Positions 51,875 through 59,900 of a DNA stretch of 64,000 bases are shown piece by piece. The notes under the pieces are model-generated. The model was not told where the DNA came from. It was given only the letters and a program-made list of their open reading frames with translations, and made no database searches. Numbering within the stretch: position 1 is the first letter of the stretch; every line of letters starts with the position of its first letter. The DNA lies in NCBI RefSeq assembly GCF_011752565.1, contig NZ_VWXK01000019.1, positions 1-64,000 on the forward strand, given 5' to 3'. This DNA is from Pantoea sp. Ap-967 (GTDB lineage: Bacteria > Pseudomonadota > Gammaproteobacteria > Pseudomonadales > Pseudomonadaceae). Both the position numbers and the translations under genes were made by a program.

Positions 51875-52777
51875 TCAGCTGCCCGGCAGGCGAGCATCGG
51901 TTTCCTCTTCGAGCAGCGTGCGCAGCAACTCCACCGATGCCTGCTGGCGCTGGGCATCGCGAAACACCAGGCCCACCTTCAACGGCACCCGCGGCTCGCT
52001 CAGCGGCTTCCACAGCAGCCCCTGGTCGTCCTCGGCGGCATCCTTGGCCCGGCCCGGCAGGATGGTGGCCAGCGAGGTGTGCGCCAGGCTGTCGAGAATC
52101 CCCGCCATGTTGTTCATCTCGGCCTGCACCTGGGGCCGGCGCCCTTGGGCGGCCAACTGCTCTTTCCAGATCTGGCGGATCTGAAACTCCTCACCCAGCA
52201 TCAGCATGGGCAATTCGGCCGCCTGCTTGATGGAAACCTTCTTGAATTCCTTCAGGGGGTGGGTATCGGGGATGACAACCTGCAGTTCATCTTCGTACAG
52301 CAGCAACCCGTGCAGCCCCGGCTGGCGCGGGGGCAGGTAGCTGATGCCGATATCCAGGTTGCCGTTGAGCAGCCGCCGTTCGATCTCCAGCCCCGACAGT
52401 TCGTAGATCTGCACCACCAGGTGCGGCTGGGCCTTGCGCAGGCGTTCAAGCAATTGCGGCACCAGGCTCGGGCGCACGGTCTGCAGCACGCCGATGGCCA
52501 AGGTGCGCAGTGACTGGCCCTTGAAGTTGCGCATAGCCTCGTGGGCGCGCTGCAGGCCGTCGAGCAGGGGCAGGGCGTGGTTGTACAGCGTGTGCGCGGC
52601 CAGGGTGGGCAACAGGCGCTTGTTGCTGCGCTCGAACAGGCTCAGGTCCAGGCTGTGCTCCAGCTGGCGGATCTGCTGGGAAAGCGCAGGCTGGGACAGG
52701 GAAAGGCGCTCGGCGGCGCGGCCCACATGGCCTTCTTCATACACCGCGACGAAATAACGCAGTTGGCGAAAATCCAT
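51875..52777 (-). CDS. LysR-family transcriptional regulator
   Basis: A 300-aa LysR-type regulator with a winged helix-turn-helix at residues 1-60 (MDFRQLRYFVAVYEEGHVGR, then LSLSQPALSQQIRQLE) and an effector-binding domain from about 90. The start is ATG 52777. It diverges from the aminotransferase gene across 211 bp, the usual arrangement for a LysR protein and its target. The coinducer is unknown. Its 3' end is only 11 bp from the rsmY terminator, so the two transcripts converge. Confidence 0.9.
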   Translation of the reverse strand: MDFRQLRYFVAVYEEGHVGRAAERLSLSQPALSQQIRQLEHSLDLSLFERSNKRLLPTLAAHTLYNHALPLLDGLQRAHEAMRNFKGQSLRTLAIGVLQTVRPSLVPQLLERLRKAQPHLVVQIYELSGLEIERRLLNGNLDIGISYLPPRQPGLHGLLLYEDELQVVIPDTHPLKEFKKVSIKQAAELPMLMLGEEFQIRQIWKEQLAAQGRRPQVQAEMNNMAGILDSLAHTSLATILPGRAKDAAEDDQGLLWKPLSEPRVPLKVGLVFRDAQRQQASVELLRTLLEEETDARLPGS

Positions 52778-52988
52778 AAGTAACACTTATCGAAAAAGCT
52801 GGGAAAACGAAATGGCCGGCATAGCCGCCGACGCCTAGTCTATCGCCGTATTCCAACGGGTTACAGCAGCCGATCGGTGCATTGTTACCGCGTTTGAGAA
52901 ACACTTTTGATAGGCAAGACAAAATATCCAGCGCCGGCAACAAGACCGGACCCCTGGCCCCCCCTTACCGTGATTGGTTGGAGCCCCG
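52778..52988. promoter_or_regulatory. Divergent promoter region, LysR gene and aminotransferase gene
   Basis: 211 bp with no gene, expected to hold the promoters of both flanking genes and the LysR operator. I see no single T-N11-A palindrome that is clearly better than others. Confidence 0.4.
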
Positions 52989-54266
52989 ATGAACCTGTTC
53001 AACCTGCGCCGTTCGGCCCCCGCCGCGGTTGCCGAGCGCAAGCCTGCGCCTGTGCTGGAGGCGGATGCGCCGTTGGCGCGTGAGCGGCTGATGGCCGGCA
53101 GCGAGCGTGCGGCCCAAGTGTTCGTCAGGGGCCAGGGCTCGTGGCTATGGGACAACGCCGGGCATGCCTACCTGGACTTCACCCAGGGTGGGGCGGTCAA
53201 TAGCCTTGGGCATAGCCCGAGTGCACTGGCCAAGGCGCTGGGCAACCAGGCGCAGGCATTGATCAACCCCGGTGCTGGCTACCTCAGCCGGGGGTTGCTG
53301 GCCCTGGTAGAGCGCCTGTGCCAGAGCACTGGCAGCGACCAGGCCTACCTGCTGAACAGCGGCGCCGAAGCCTGTGAAGGGGCGATCAAGCTGGCGCGCA
53401 AGTGGGGCCAACTGCATCGCAATGGCGCCTACCACATCATTACCGCCAGCCAGGCTTGCCATGGCCGCAGCCTGGGGGCGTTGTCGGCCTCCGACCCGTT
53501 GCCGTGCAACCGCTGCGAACCGGGTTTGCCAGGCTTCAGCAAGGTGCCGTTCAACGACCTGGCGGCGCTGCATGCCGAAGTCGACTCGCGCACCGTGGCG
53601 ATCATGCTCGAACCGATTCAAGGTGAGGCCGGGGTGATTCCGGCCACCCGCGAGTACCTGCAAGGTGTACAGAAACTGTGCCGCGAGCTGGGCATCCTGC
53701 TGATTCTTGACGAGGTGCAGACAGGCATTGGCCGCTGCGGCGCGTTGCTGGCCGAAGAAACCTATGGCGTGCGCGCCGACATCGTCACCCTGGGCAAGGG
53801 CCTGGGCGGCGGTGTGCCGCTGGCGGCGCTGCTGGCCCGTGGCACGGCGTGCTGCGCCGAGCCGGGTGAGCTCGATGGTAGCCACCATGGCAATGCGCTG
53901 ATGAGCGCCGCAGGCCTGGCCGTACTGGACACCGTGCTGGAGCCGGGCTTTTTCGAGCAGGTGCAGGACAGTGGCCGCCATTTACGCGATGGCTTGAGCC
54001 GCCTGGCTGGCCGCTATGGCCAGGGCCAGGTGCGCGGGCAGGGTTTGCTCTGGGCGCTGCAGTTGCAGGAACACCTGGCCCGGGAGCTGGTCGAGGCTGC
54101 CTTGCAGGAGGGGCTGCTGATCAACGCGCCGCAGGCTGACGTGGTGCGCTTCTCGCCGGCGCTGACCGTGAGCAAGGGCAATATCGACGAGATGCTGCTG
54201 CGCCTGGCCCGGGCCTTTGCCCGGCTGCATGCGCAACAACAGGCCCGCCGCGTGATGCCGGCCTGA
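52989..54266 (+). CDS. Class III aminotransferase, acetylornithine aminotransferase family
   Basis: A 425-aa PLP-dependent aminotransferase. The PLP lysine is K270 (IVTLGKGLGGGVPL), with the cofactor-binding D241 in LDEVQTGIGR and the N-terminal SGAEACEGAIKLAR. The family covers acetylornithine, ornithine, GABA and related omega-amino substrates; the true substrate cannot be read from the sequence. It begins with an extra N-terminal stretch of about 35 residues. The divergent LysR gene is its probable regulator, which suggests a catabolic rather than a biosynthetic role. It is followed by a strong terminator. Confidence 0.88.
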   Translation: MNLFNLRRSAPAAVAERKPAPVLEADAPLARERLMAGSERAAQVFVRGQGSWLWDNAGHAYLDFTQGGAVNSLGHSPSALAKALGNQAQALINPGAGYLSRGLLALVERLCQSTGSDQAYLLNSGAEACEGAIKLARKWGQLHRNGAYHIITASQACHGRSLGALSASDPLPCNRCEPGLPGFSKVPFNDLAALHAEVDSRTVAIMLEPIQGEAGVIPATREYLQGVQKLCRELGILLILDEVQTGIGRCGALLAEETYGVRADIVTLGKGLGGGVPLAALLARGTACCAEPGELDGSHHGNALMSAAGLAVLDTVLEPGFFEQVQDSGRHLRDGLSRLAGRYGQGQVRGQGLLWALQLQEHLARELVEAALQEGLLINAPQADVVRFSPALTVSKGNIDEMLLRLARAFARLHAQQQARRVMPA

Positions 54267-54303
54267 TCTGGAATTCAACGAACCGTCTGGCGTTTCTGCG
54301 CAT

Positions 54304-54340
54304 CGCCCCTGGCCTGATTTTGGCCCGGGGCGTTTTTTTT
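54304..54340 (+). terminator. Rho-independent terminator after the aminotransferase gene
   Basis: CGCCCC-T-GGCC pairs with GGCC-C-GGGGCG around a 7-base loop and is followed by eight T. It lies 38 bp after the stop codon. Confidence 0.93.
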
Positions 54341-54460
54341 GCCTATGCGCCAAACCTGCGGAACGCCCGTAGCGAGCGTAGCTCGCGATTTGCGATTGGC
54401 CCGCGGAACCTCTGCCAAGCGAAGCGGGTCACTCTTGTAACCCCTTCAGGAGAACTTCGC

Positions 54461-54619
54461 ATGGACTTCATTCGTATCATCATCGCCATCATCCTGCCGC
54501 CGCTGGGCGTATTTCTGCAGGTAGGATTTGGCGGGGCGTTCTGGCTGAATATTCTGCTGACCCTGCTGGGGTACATTCCTGGGATCGTGCATGCGGTGTA
54601 TATCATTGCCAAGCGTTGA
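54461..54619 (+). CDS. Pmp3/YqaE family small membrane protein
   Basis: A 52-aa proteolipid with two hydrophobic helices (about 4-24 and 27-48) and the family hallmark ILPPLGVFLQVG near the first helix. Homologues (Pmp3 in yeast, YqaE in E. coli) are stress-induced membrane proteins that affect membrane potential. CAGGAGAA precedes the ATG. It is monocistronic, between the aminotransferase terminator and a REP pair. Confidence 0.9.
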   Translation: MDFIRIIIAIILPPLGVFLQVGFGGAFWLNILLTLLGYIPGIVHAVYIIAKR

Positions 54620-54639
54620 GGGCCCGGGGCTGCTCTGCA

Positions 54640-54712
54640 GCCCTTCGCGGGTCAAGCCCGCTCCTACAAGGGACCGCGATCTCCTGTAGGGGCGGCCTTG
54701 CGCCGCGAAAGG
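54640..54712. repeat. Imperfect inverted REP pair
   Basis: A copy at about 54640-54668 (CCCTTCGCGGGTCAAGCCCG) and a diverged inverted copy at about 54684-54712 (TGTAGGGGCGGCCTTGCGCC). They lie between the convergent Pmp3 and S9 peptidase genes. Confidence 0.75.
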
Positions 54713-54721
54713 GCTTGGGCA

Positions 54722-56545
54722 TCAGCCCTCCAGCACGCGGCAATAGAACTTCCATTCCTCTTCAAGCGCATGCGCCAGGTTCTCGGCTTTGCGAAAGCCA
54801 TGCCGCTCTTCAGGGTAGAAATGCCCGACGGCTTCGATGCCATTGGCCTGCAGCGCTTCCAGCATGGAACGTGTCTGCGCAGGCACCACCACTGCATCCA
54901 GCTCGCCCTGGAAGAAAATCACCGGCACCTTGATCTGCCCGGCATGCAACAGCGGCGTGCGCTGGCGATAGCGCTCGGCGTCGTGCAGTGGGTCGCCAAT
55001 CAGCCAATCCAGGTAGTCCGCTTCGAACTTGTGGGTGGCTTTGCCCAGGGCGACCGGGTCGCTGACACCGTACAGGCTGGCGCCGGCACGGAAGATGTTC
55101 TGGAAGGCCAATGCGCACAGCGCGGTATAGCCACCGGCACTGCCGCCGCGAATGAAGGCCTTGCTGCGGTCGATCAGGCCCTGCTCGGCCAGGTGCCGGA
55201 CTGCGGCGCAGGCGTCCTGCACATCGCTCTCGCCCCAGCTCAGGTGCAGTGCCTGGCGATAAGCGCGGCCATAGCCGGTGCTGCCACGGTAGTTCAAATC
55301 AGCCACGGCGAAGCCGCGCTGGGTCCAGTACTGGATGCGCGGGTCGAGTACCGGGTAGCAGGCCGAAGTAGGGCCGCCGTGGATGAACACCACCAACGGC
55401 GGCGGCAGCTTGCTGCCCGGTGCCGGGTAGAAGAACCCGTGTGCGGTGGTGTCACCGCTGCCGTAGTGAATCGGCTGCGGCAGGCTGATGCGCTCGGCGG
55501 GCAGCACTTCGGCGCCCCCGGCCAGCACACTGACTTCGTGGTGGCTGCGGGCAATGGCGATGACGGCGGGTGGGCTGATGGGTGAGGCGGCCACGGCATA
55601 AATGTGCTCGGCGTCCATCGCCAGGCTGCGAAAACGGGTATAGGCACTGGCAAAGCGCTCGACCCGGCCATCTTCCCCGCGCAGGCCCAGTTGCCCGAAG
55701 CCGTTTTCGAACCAGGTGGCCAGGTAGCCCTGCGGGCCTGACGGCAACCAGGTACTGGCGCCAAGCTGCCAAGGGGCGGGCGCGTGATCGGCCGGCTCGG
55801 CCGGCAGCGCTTGCCAATGGCCGTCGACCTCGCCCCAGGGCTGCCAGAAGCCATCGCGGTCGCTCAGGCAATACAAGCGGCCTTCGGCATCGAAGCGCGG
55901 CTGTTGCAGCGACTCGTCCGCACCCGCCATGCAGCGTGCCTGGGACCAGTTGCCATTGGCGTCGCGCTCGCGGCACATCAGCCGGGTGCGGGTCCAGGGC
56001 TGGGCCGGGCGGTCCCATTCGACCCAGGCCAGGCGCCGGCCATCGTCACTGAGTACGGGCGAGGCATAGAAGTCGGCGCCTTCGGCCAGTACCTGGCGGG
56101 TGCCCTCGGCCAACGCGACCAGGCGGTGCTCGGCGCCCTCGGCGTGGCGCTCCTCGACCGCCAGCACCAGGCCTGCGTGCCACTGCAGGTCGCCGTAGCG
56201 GCAGGCGCCATCAGCTGTGAGGGCGCGGGGTGGGCTGGCGTCGAGGGCCTGGGTGTACACCTGCTGGTCTTTCTCGTTGACGAACAGCACGCCATCGCCG
56301 CCCAGGCAGAAGCTGCCGCCGCCGTATTCGTACACCCGGCTGCGCACGCTGAACCCGTCTGGGGTCAGGCAGCGCGCCTGGTGGGCGTGCCAGTGCCAGA
56401 GGCGACAAGCGCCGTCGGCGGGGCGAAACTCGTTCCAGAACAACCCCGCCGCGCTGACCTTGAGCTCGGCGAAGTCGGTGCCGGCGGCGACGGCCTGGGC
56501 GGCGCTGAAGTCAGCCGCGGACGATGACACGGGAGTTTCGTTCAT
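54722..56545 (-). CDS. S9 family (prolyl oligopeptidase-like) peptidase of the PQQ cluster
   Basis: A 607-aa serine peptidase with an N-terminal beta-propeller (about 1-340) and a C-terminal alpha/beta hydrolase domain. The likely triad is S469 (RGGSAGGY), D550 (GELDAVV) and H582 (EERHGF). The start overlaps the 3' end of pqqE by 35 bp, so it belongs to the PQQ transcript. In other pseudomonads such a gene in this position has been called pqqM. A role in trimming the PqqA peptide or a general peptidase role is conceivable but unproven. No signal peptide is seen, so it is probably cytoplasmic. Confidence 0.87.
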   Translation of the reverse strand: MNETPVSSSAADFSAAQAVAAGTDFAELKVSAAGLFWNEFRPADGACRLWHWHAHQARCLTPDGFSVRSRVYEYGGGSFCLGGDGVLFVNEKDQQVYTQALDASPPRALTADGACRYGDLQWHAGLVLAVEERHAEGAEHRLVALAEGTRQVLAEGADFYASPVLSDDGRRLAWVEWDRPAQPWTRTRLMCRERDANGNWSQARCMAGADESLQQPRFDAEGRLYCLSDRDGFWQPWGEVDGHWQALPAEPADHAPAPWQLGASTWLPSGPQGYLATWFENGFGQLGLRGEDGRVERFASAYTRFRSLAMDAEHIYAVAASPISPPAVIAIARSHHEVSVLAGGAEVLPAERISLPQPIHYGSGDTTAHGFFYPAPGSKLPPPLVVFIHGGPTSACYPVLDPRIQYWTQRGFAVADLNYRGSTGYGRAYRQALHLSWGESDVQDACAAVRHLAEQGLIDRSKAFIRGGSAGGYTALCALAFQNIFRAGASLYGVSDPVALGKATHKFEADYLDWLIGDPLHDAERYRQRTPLLHAGQIKVPVIFFQGELDAVVVPAQTRSMLEALQANGIEAVGHFYPEERHGFRKAENLAHALEEEWKFYCRVLEG

Positions 56546-57659
56546 TGCGGAAGGTCATCTGTTCAATGGCGAGAGTGGCGGTTTGCGCCTCCTCGCGGGC
56601 CTTGAGAATGATGCCGTGGTCGGCCGACTTGGCGCACACCGGGTCGGCCTTGCTGGCATCGCCGGTGAGCATGAAGGCCTGGCAACGGCAGCCGCCAAAG
56701 TCCTTTTCCTTCTCGTCGCACGAGCGGCAGGGCTCTGGCATCCAGTCGTAACCACGGAAGCGGTTGAAGCCAAACGAGTCGTACCAGATGTGGTGCAGGT
56801 CGTGGTCACGCACGTTGGGGAACTGCACCGGCAGCTGGCGCGCGCCATGGCAGGGCAGGGCGGTGCCGTCCGGGGTAATGGTCAGGAACAGGCTGCCCCA
56901 GCCGTTCATGCAGGCCTTGGGGCGTTCCTCATAATAGTCCGGGGTGACGAAGATCAGCTTGCACGGGTTGCCCTCGGCCTTGAGCTTTTCCCGGTATTGG
57001 TTGGTGATACGTTCGGCCCGTTCCAGCTGTTCGCGGGTGGGCAGCAGGCCCAGGCGGTTGAGGTGGGCCCAGCCGTAGAACTGGCAGGTGGCGAGCTCGA
57101 CGAAGTCGGCCTGCAGGGCGATGCACAGCTCGATGATGCGGTCGATCTTGTCGATGTTGTGCCGGTGGGTCACGAAGTTGAGCACCATCGGGTAGCCGTG
57201 GGCCTTCACTGCCCGGGCCATCTCCAGTTTCTGCGCGAAGGCTTTCTTCGAGCCGGCCAGCAGGTTGTTCACCTGCTCGTCGCTGGCCTGGAAGCTGATC
57301 TGGATATGGTCCAGCCCGGCAGCCTTGAAGGCGGCAATGCGCGCTTCGGTCAGGCCGATGCCGGAGGTAATCAGGTTGGTGTAGTAGCCCAGACGGCGGG
57401 CTTCGCCGATCAGTTCGGCGAGGTCCTGGCGCACCAATGGCTCACCACCGGAGAAGCCGATTTGCGCCGCGCCCATTTCGCGGGCCTCGGCCATCACCTT
57501 GAACCACTGCTCGGTGCTCAGCTCCTTGCCCTGGGCGGCGAAGTCCAGTGGGTTGGAGCAGTACGGGCACTGCAACGGGCAGCGGTAGGTCAACTCGGCC
57601 AACAGCCACAGCGGCAGGCCGACCGGTACCTCAGGCGAGGACGATCCAGTGCTCGGCAC
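56511..57659 (-). CDS. pqqE: PQQ biosynthesis radical SAM protein PqqE
   Basis: Radical-SAM enzyme that cross-links Glu and Tyr of the PqqA peptide, with help from PqqD. The protein has 382 aa from GTG 57659, where the known P. putida protein begins (PSTGSSSPEVPVG). The SAM cluster cysteines are C27, C31 and C34 (CPLQCPYC). The C-terminal auxiliary cluster motifs are CHGARQ and CRSCDEKEKDFGGCRCQAF. The start lies inside pqqD (29-bp overlap), and the end overlaps the S9 peptidase gene. Confidence 0.96.
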   Translation of the reverse strand: MPSTGSSSPEVPVGLPLWLLAELTYRCPLQCPYCSNPLDFAAQGKELSTEQWFKVMAEAREMGAAQIGFSGGEPLVRQDLAELIGEARRLGYYTNLITSGIGLTEARIAAFKAAGLDHIQISFQASDEQVNNLLAGSKKAFAQKLEMARAVKAHGYPMVLNFVTHRHNIDKIDRIIELCIALQADFVELATCQFYGWAHLNRLGLLPTREQLERAERITNQYREKLKAEGNPCKLIFVTPDYYEERPKACMNGWGSLFLTITPDGTALPCHGARQLPVQFPNVRDHDLHHIWYDSFGFNRFRGYDWMPEPCRSCDEKEKDFGGCRCQAFMLTGDASKADPVCAKSADHGIILKAREEAQTATLAIEQMTFRNERNSRVIVRG

Positions 57660-57906
57660 GGGCCACCTCCATGAATTGCTCGATGTCGTCGCCGACTTCG
57701 GGCACACCAGGGAATTGTTCTTCCAGCGCGGCGATGATCGCTGCCACATCGCGCTTGCCGTCGATCAGCCCGCCGATCAGGGCAGCGCTGTCGTTGAGCT
57801 TGATCATACCTTCGGGGTACAGCAGCACGTGGCCTTTCTGCGCCGGTTCGTACTGGAAGCGGTAGCCGGGGCGCCAGTTCGGCACCTGGTTGCGGTCGAA
57901 GCTCAT
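57631..57906 (-). CDS. pqqD: PQQ biosynthesis peptide chaperone PqqD
   Basis: A 91-aa RiPP recognition element protein that binds the PqqA peptide and delivers it to PqqE. Its length and sequence (PEGMIKLNDSAALIGGLIDG, then DDIEQFMEVARAEHW) are typical. The ATG at 57906 overlaps the pqqC stop (ATGA), and pqqE starts within its last codons. It is a separate gene here, not fused to pqqC or pqqE as in some bacteria. Confidence 0.95.
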   Translation of the reverse strand: MSFDRNQVPNWRPGYRFQYEPAQKGHVLLYPEGMIKLNDSAALIGGLIDGKRDVAAIIAALEEQFPGVPEVGDDIEQFMEVARAEHWIVLA

Positions 57907-58658
57907 AGGGCGATCCCCTTGTGCCATACCCGTTGCTGGGTGACGGAGTGATAGGGCGGGCGGTTCAGCTCGTAGGCCATGCTCATGGCATCGAGCATGC
58001 TCCAGAGGATATCCAGCTTGAACTGCAGGATTTCCAGCATGCGGTCTTGCCCGGCGCGGGTGGTGTAGTGCTGCAGGGTGATCGCCAGGCCGTGCTCCAC
58101 GTCGCGCCGGGCCTGGCCCAGGCGGGTGCGGAAGTATTCGTAGCCGGCGGGGTCGATCCACGGGTAGTGCTGCGGCCAGCTGTCCAGGCGCGACTGGTGG
58201 ATCTGCGGGGCGAACAGTTCGGTCAGCGAGCTGCTGGCCGCTTCCTGCCAGCTGGCGCGACGGGCGAAGTTGACGTAGGCGTCGACGGCGAAGCGTACAC
58301 CGGGCAGTACCAGTTCCTGGGAGCGCAGTTGGTCGGGGTCCAGGCCTACTGCCTGGCCCAGGCGCAGCCAGGCTTCGATGCCGCCGTCCTCGCCGGGCGC
58401 GCCGTCGTGGTCGAGCAGGCGTTGAATCCACTCGCGGCGAACCTCGCGGTCCGGGCAGTTGGCCAGGATCGCGGCATCCTTCATCGGGATGTTCACCTGG
58501 TAGTAGAAGCGGTTGGCCACCCAGCCCTGGATCTGCTCGCGGCTGGCGCGGCCTTGGTACATCGCCACGTGGTAGGGGTGGTGAATGTGGTAGTAGGCGC
58601 CCTTGGCGCGCAGGGCCTGCTCGAACTCGGCAGGGGACATCGGCAATGCGTCGCTCAC
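57903..58658 (-). CDS. pqqC: Pyrroloquinoline-quinone synthase PqqC
   Basis: Cofactorless oxidase that performs ring closure and the final eight-electron oxidation to PQQ. The 251-aa protein is all-helical, in the TENA/PqqC fold, with conserved active-site segments YYHIHHPYHVAMYQG, NRFYYQVNIPMKD and YPWIDPAGYEYF. It overlaps pqqD by four bases and starts 9 bp after pqqB. Confidence 0.96.
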   Translation of the reverse strand: MSDALPMSPAEFEQALRAKGAYYHIHHPYHVAMYQGRASREQIQGWVANRFYYQVNIPMKDAAILANCPDREVRREWIQRLLDHDGAPGEDGGIEAWLRLGQAVGLDPDQLRSQELVLPGVRFAVDAYVNFARRASWQEAASSSLTELFAPQIHQSRLDSWPQHYPWIDPAGYEYFRTRLGQARRDVEHGLAITLQHYTTRAGQDRMLEILQFKLDILWSMLDAMSMAYELNRPPYHSVTQQRVWHKGIAL

Positions 58659-58667
58659 AGGGCCTCC

Positions 58668-59579
58668 TTACAACTCGATGCTCATGCCGTCGAAGGCCAC
58701 TTCGACGCCGCGGCGCACGACTTCGGCGCGCTCGGGGGAGTCTTCATCGAGAATCGGGTTGGTGTTGTTGATGTGAATAAGCACCTTGCGCTGGCGTGGG
58801 AAGCCACTGAGCACTTCGAGCATGCCGCCGGGGCCGTTCTGCGCCAGGTGGCCCATTTCACGGCCGGTGCGGGTGCCGACACCGCGGCGCTGCATTTCAT
58901 CATCCTCCCACAGCGTGCCATCGACCAGCAGGCAGTCGGCGCCGTCCATCATCTGCAGCAGCTTGGCGTCCACCTGGCCCAGGCCTGGGGCGTAGAACAG
59001 CTTGCCGCCGGTGCGGGTGTCTTCTACCAGCAAGCCAAGGTTGTCCCCAGGGTGCGGGTCGAAGCGGTGCGGCGAGTAGGGCGGCGCGGCGCTGCGCAGC
59101 GGGAAGGGGGTGAAGCGCAGGTTCGGGCAGGCGTCGATGACGAAGCTGCCTTCGAGCGCAATGCGGTTCCAGCGCAGGCCACCGTTCCAGTGACTGAGCA
59201 TGTTGAACAGCGGGAAACCGGTGGACAGGTCCTGGTGGACCATGTCGGTGCACCAGACTTGGTGCGGGCAGCCTTCGCGCAGGCTGAGCAGGCCAGTGGT
59301 GTGGTCGATCTGGCTGTCGAGCAGGACGATGGCGTCGATGCCGGTGTCGCGCAATGCACGTGCCGGTTGCATCGGCGCAAAGGCCTGGAGCTGGGCGCGG
59401 ATGTCGGGTGAGGCGTTGCACAGGATCCAGTGCTCACCGTCGTCAGACAGGGCGATGGACGACTGGGTGCGTGCCGTGGCGCGCAGGCTGCCGTCGCGAA
59501 AGCCCTTGCAGTTGACGCAGTTGCAGTTCCACTGCGGGAAACCACCGCCGGCGGCGGAACCGAGAATCTGGATGTACAT
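58668..59579 (-). CDS. pqqB: PQQ biosynthesis protein PqqB
   Basis: A 303-aa metallo-beta-lactamase-fold protein, reported to hydroxylate the cross-linked Glu-Tyr intermediate. The N-terminus MYIQILGSAAGGGFPQWNC with the CxCxxC set (WNCNCVNC) and the metal-site segment DSQIDHTTGLLSLRE are diagnostic. The start at 59579 is preceded by GGAG. It lies 80 bp after pqqA in the same direction. Confidence 0.95.
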   Translation of the reverse strand: MYIQILGSAAGGGFPQWNCNCVNCKGFRDGSLRATARTQSSIALSDDGEHWILCNASPDIRAQLQAFAPMQPARALRDTGIDAIVLLDSQIDHTTGLLSLREGCPHQVWCTDMVHQDLSTGFPLFNMLSHWNGGLRWNRIALEGSFVIDACPNLRFTPFPLRSAAPPYSPHRFDPHPGDNLGLLVEDTRTGGKLFYAPGLGQVDAKLLQMMDGADCLLVDGTLWEDDEMQRRGVGTRTGREMGHLAQNGPGGMLEVLSGFPRQRKVLIHINNTNPILDEDSPERAEVVRRGVEVAFDGMSIEL

Positions 59580-59659
59580 GGCCGCTCCTTTTGCGAAAAG
59601 CCGAATGCAAAAAACGACGACGCCCCGGCGGGCCGAGGCGTCGAGCCGCAAGGCAGGGC

Positions 59660-59731
59660 TTAGCGGTTGGCGAAGTACATGGTCACTTCGAAGCCGATAC
59701 GCAGGTCAGTGTATGCAGGTTTGGTCCACAT
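59660..59731 (-). CDS. pqqA: PQQ precursor peptide PqqA
   Basis: A 23-aa peptide, [20 protein letters not shown] followed by ANR, that supplies the Glu15 and Tyr19 (E-x3-Y) joined to form PQQ. GGAG lies 7 bases before the ATG at 59731. It is too short for normal gene finders. It sits between pqqF and pqqB, as in other pseudomonads. The 80-bp gap to pqqB holds a G+C-rich stretch after the stop but no clear full terminator, so partial read-through into pqqBCDE is expected. Confidence 0.97.
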
Positions 59732-59900
59732 GGGCGTTCTCCTTCAGGTTGGGTTGGGGTACTTCAGCTACTGGTTGGGTGCCACCTGGAGCAGGAGGTT
59801 CCGTTGGCTGAGATAGCATTTATCTTACAAGAAAAGTTTGTACCGAAAGGTTAATTCTTTGATAAGCAACCTTGCGTCAAACGTAACAATCCGGCTGTCG
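59732..59900 (-). promoter_or_regulatory. pqqA upstream region
   Basis: 169 bp between pqqF and pqqA, AT-richer than the flanks (especially 59810-59880), and the expected site of the pqqA promoter. A minus-strand TTGACG is at 59880-59875, but I could not pair it with a convincing -10. Confidence 0.4.

Noticed and set aside
59660..59660. Fusion of pqqA with pqqB
   Set aside because: A TAA stop ends pqqA and pqqB has its own GGAG-preceded ATG 80 bp on. They are separate genes.
59875..59880. TTGACG as the pqqA -35 element
   Set aside because: No matching -10 at 16-18 bp, so no promoter is claimed.
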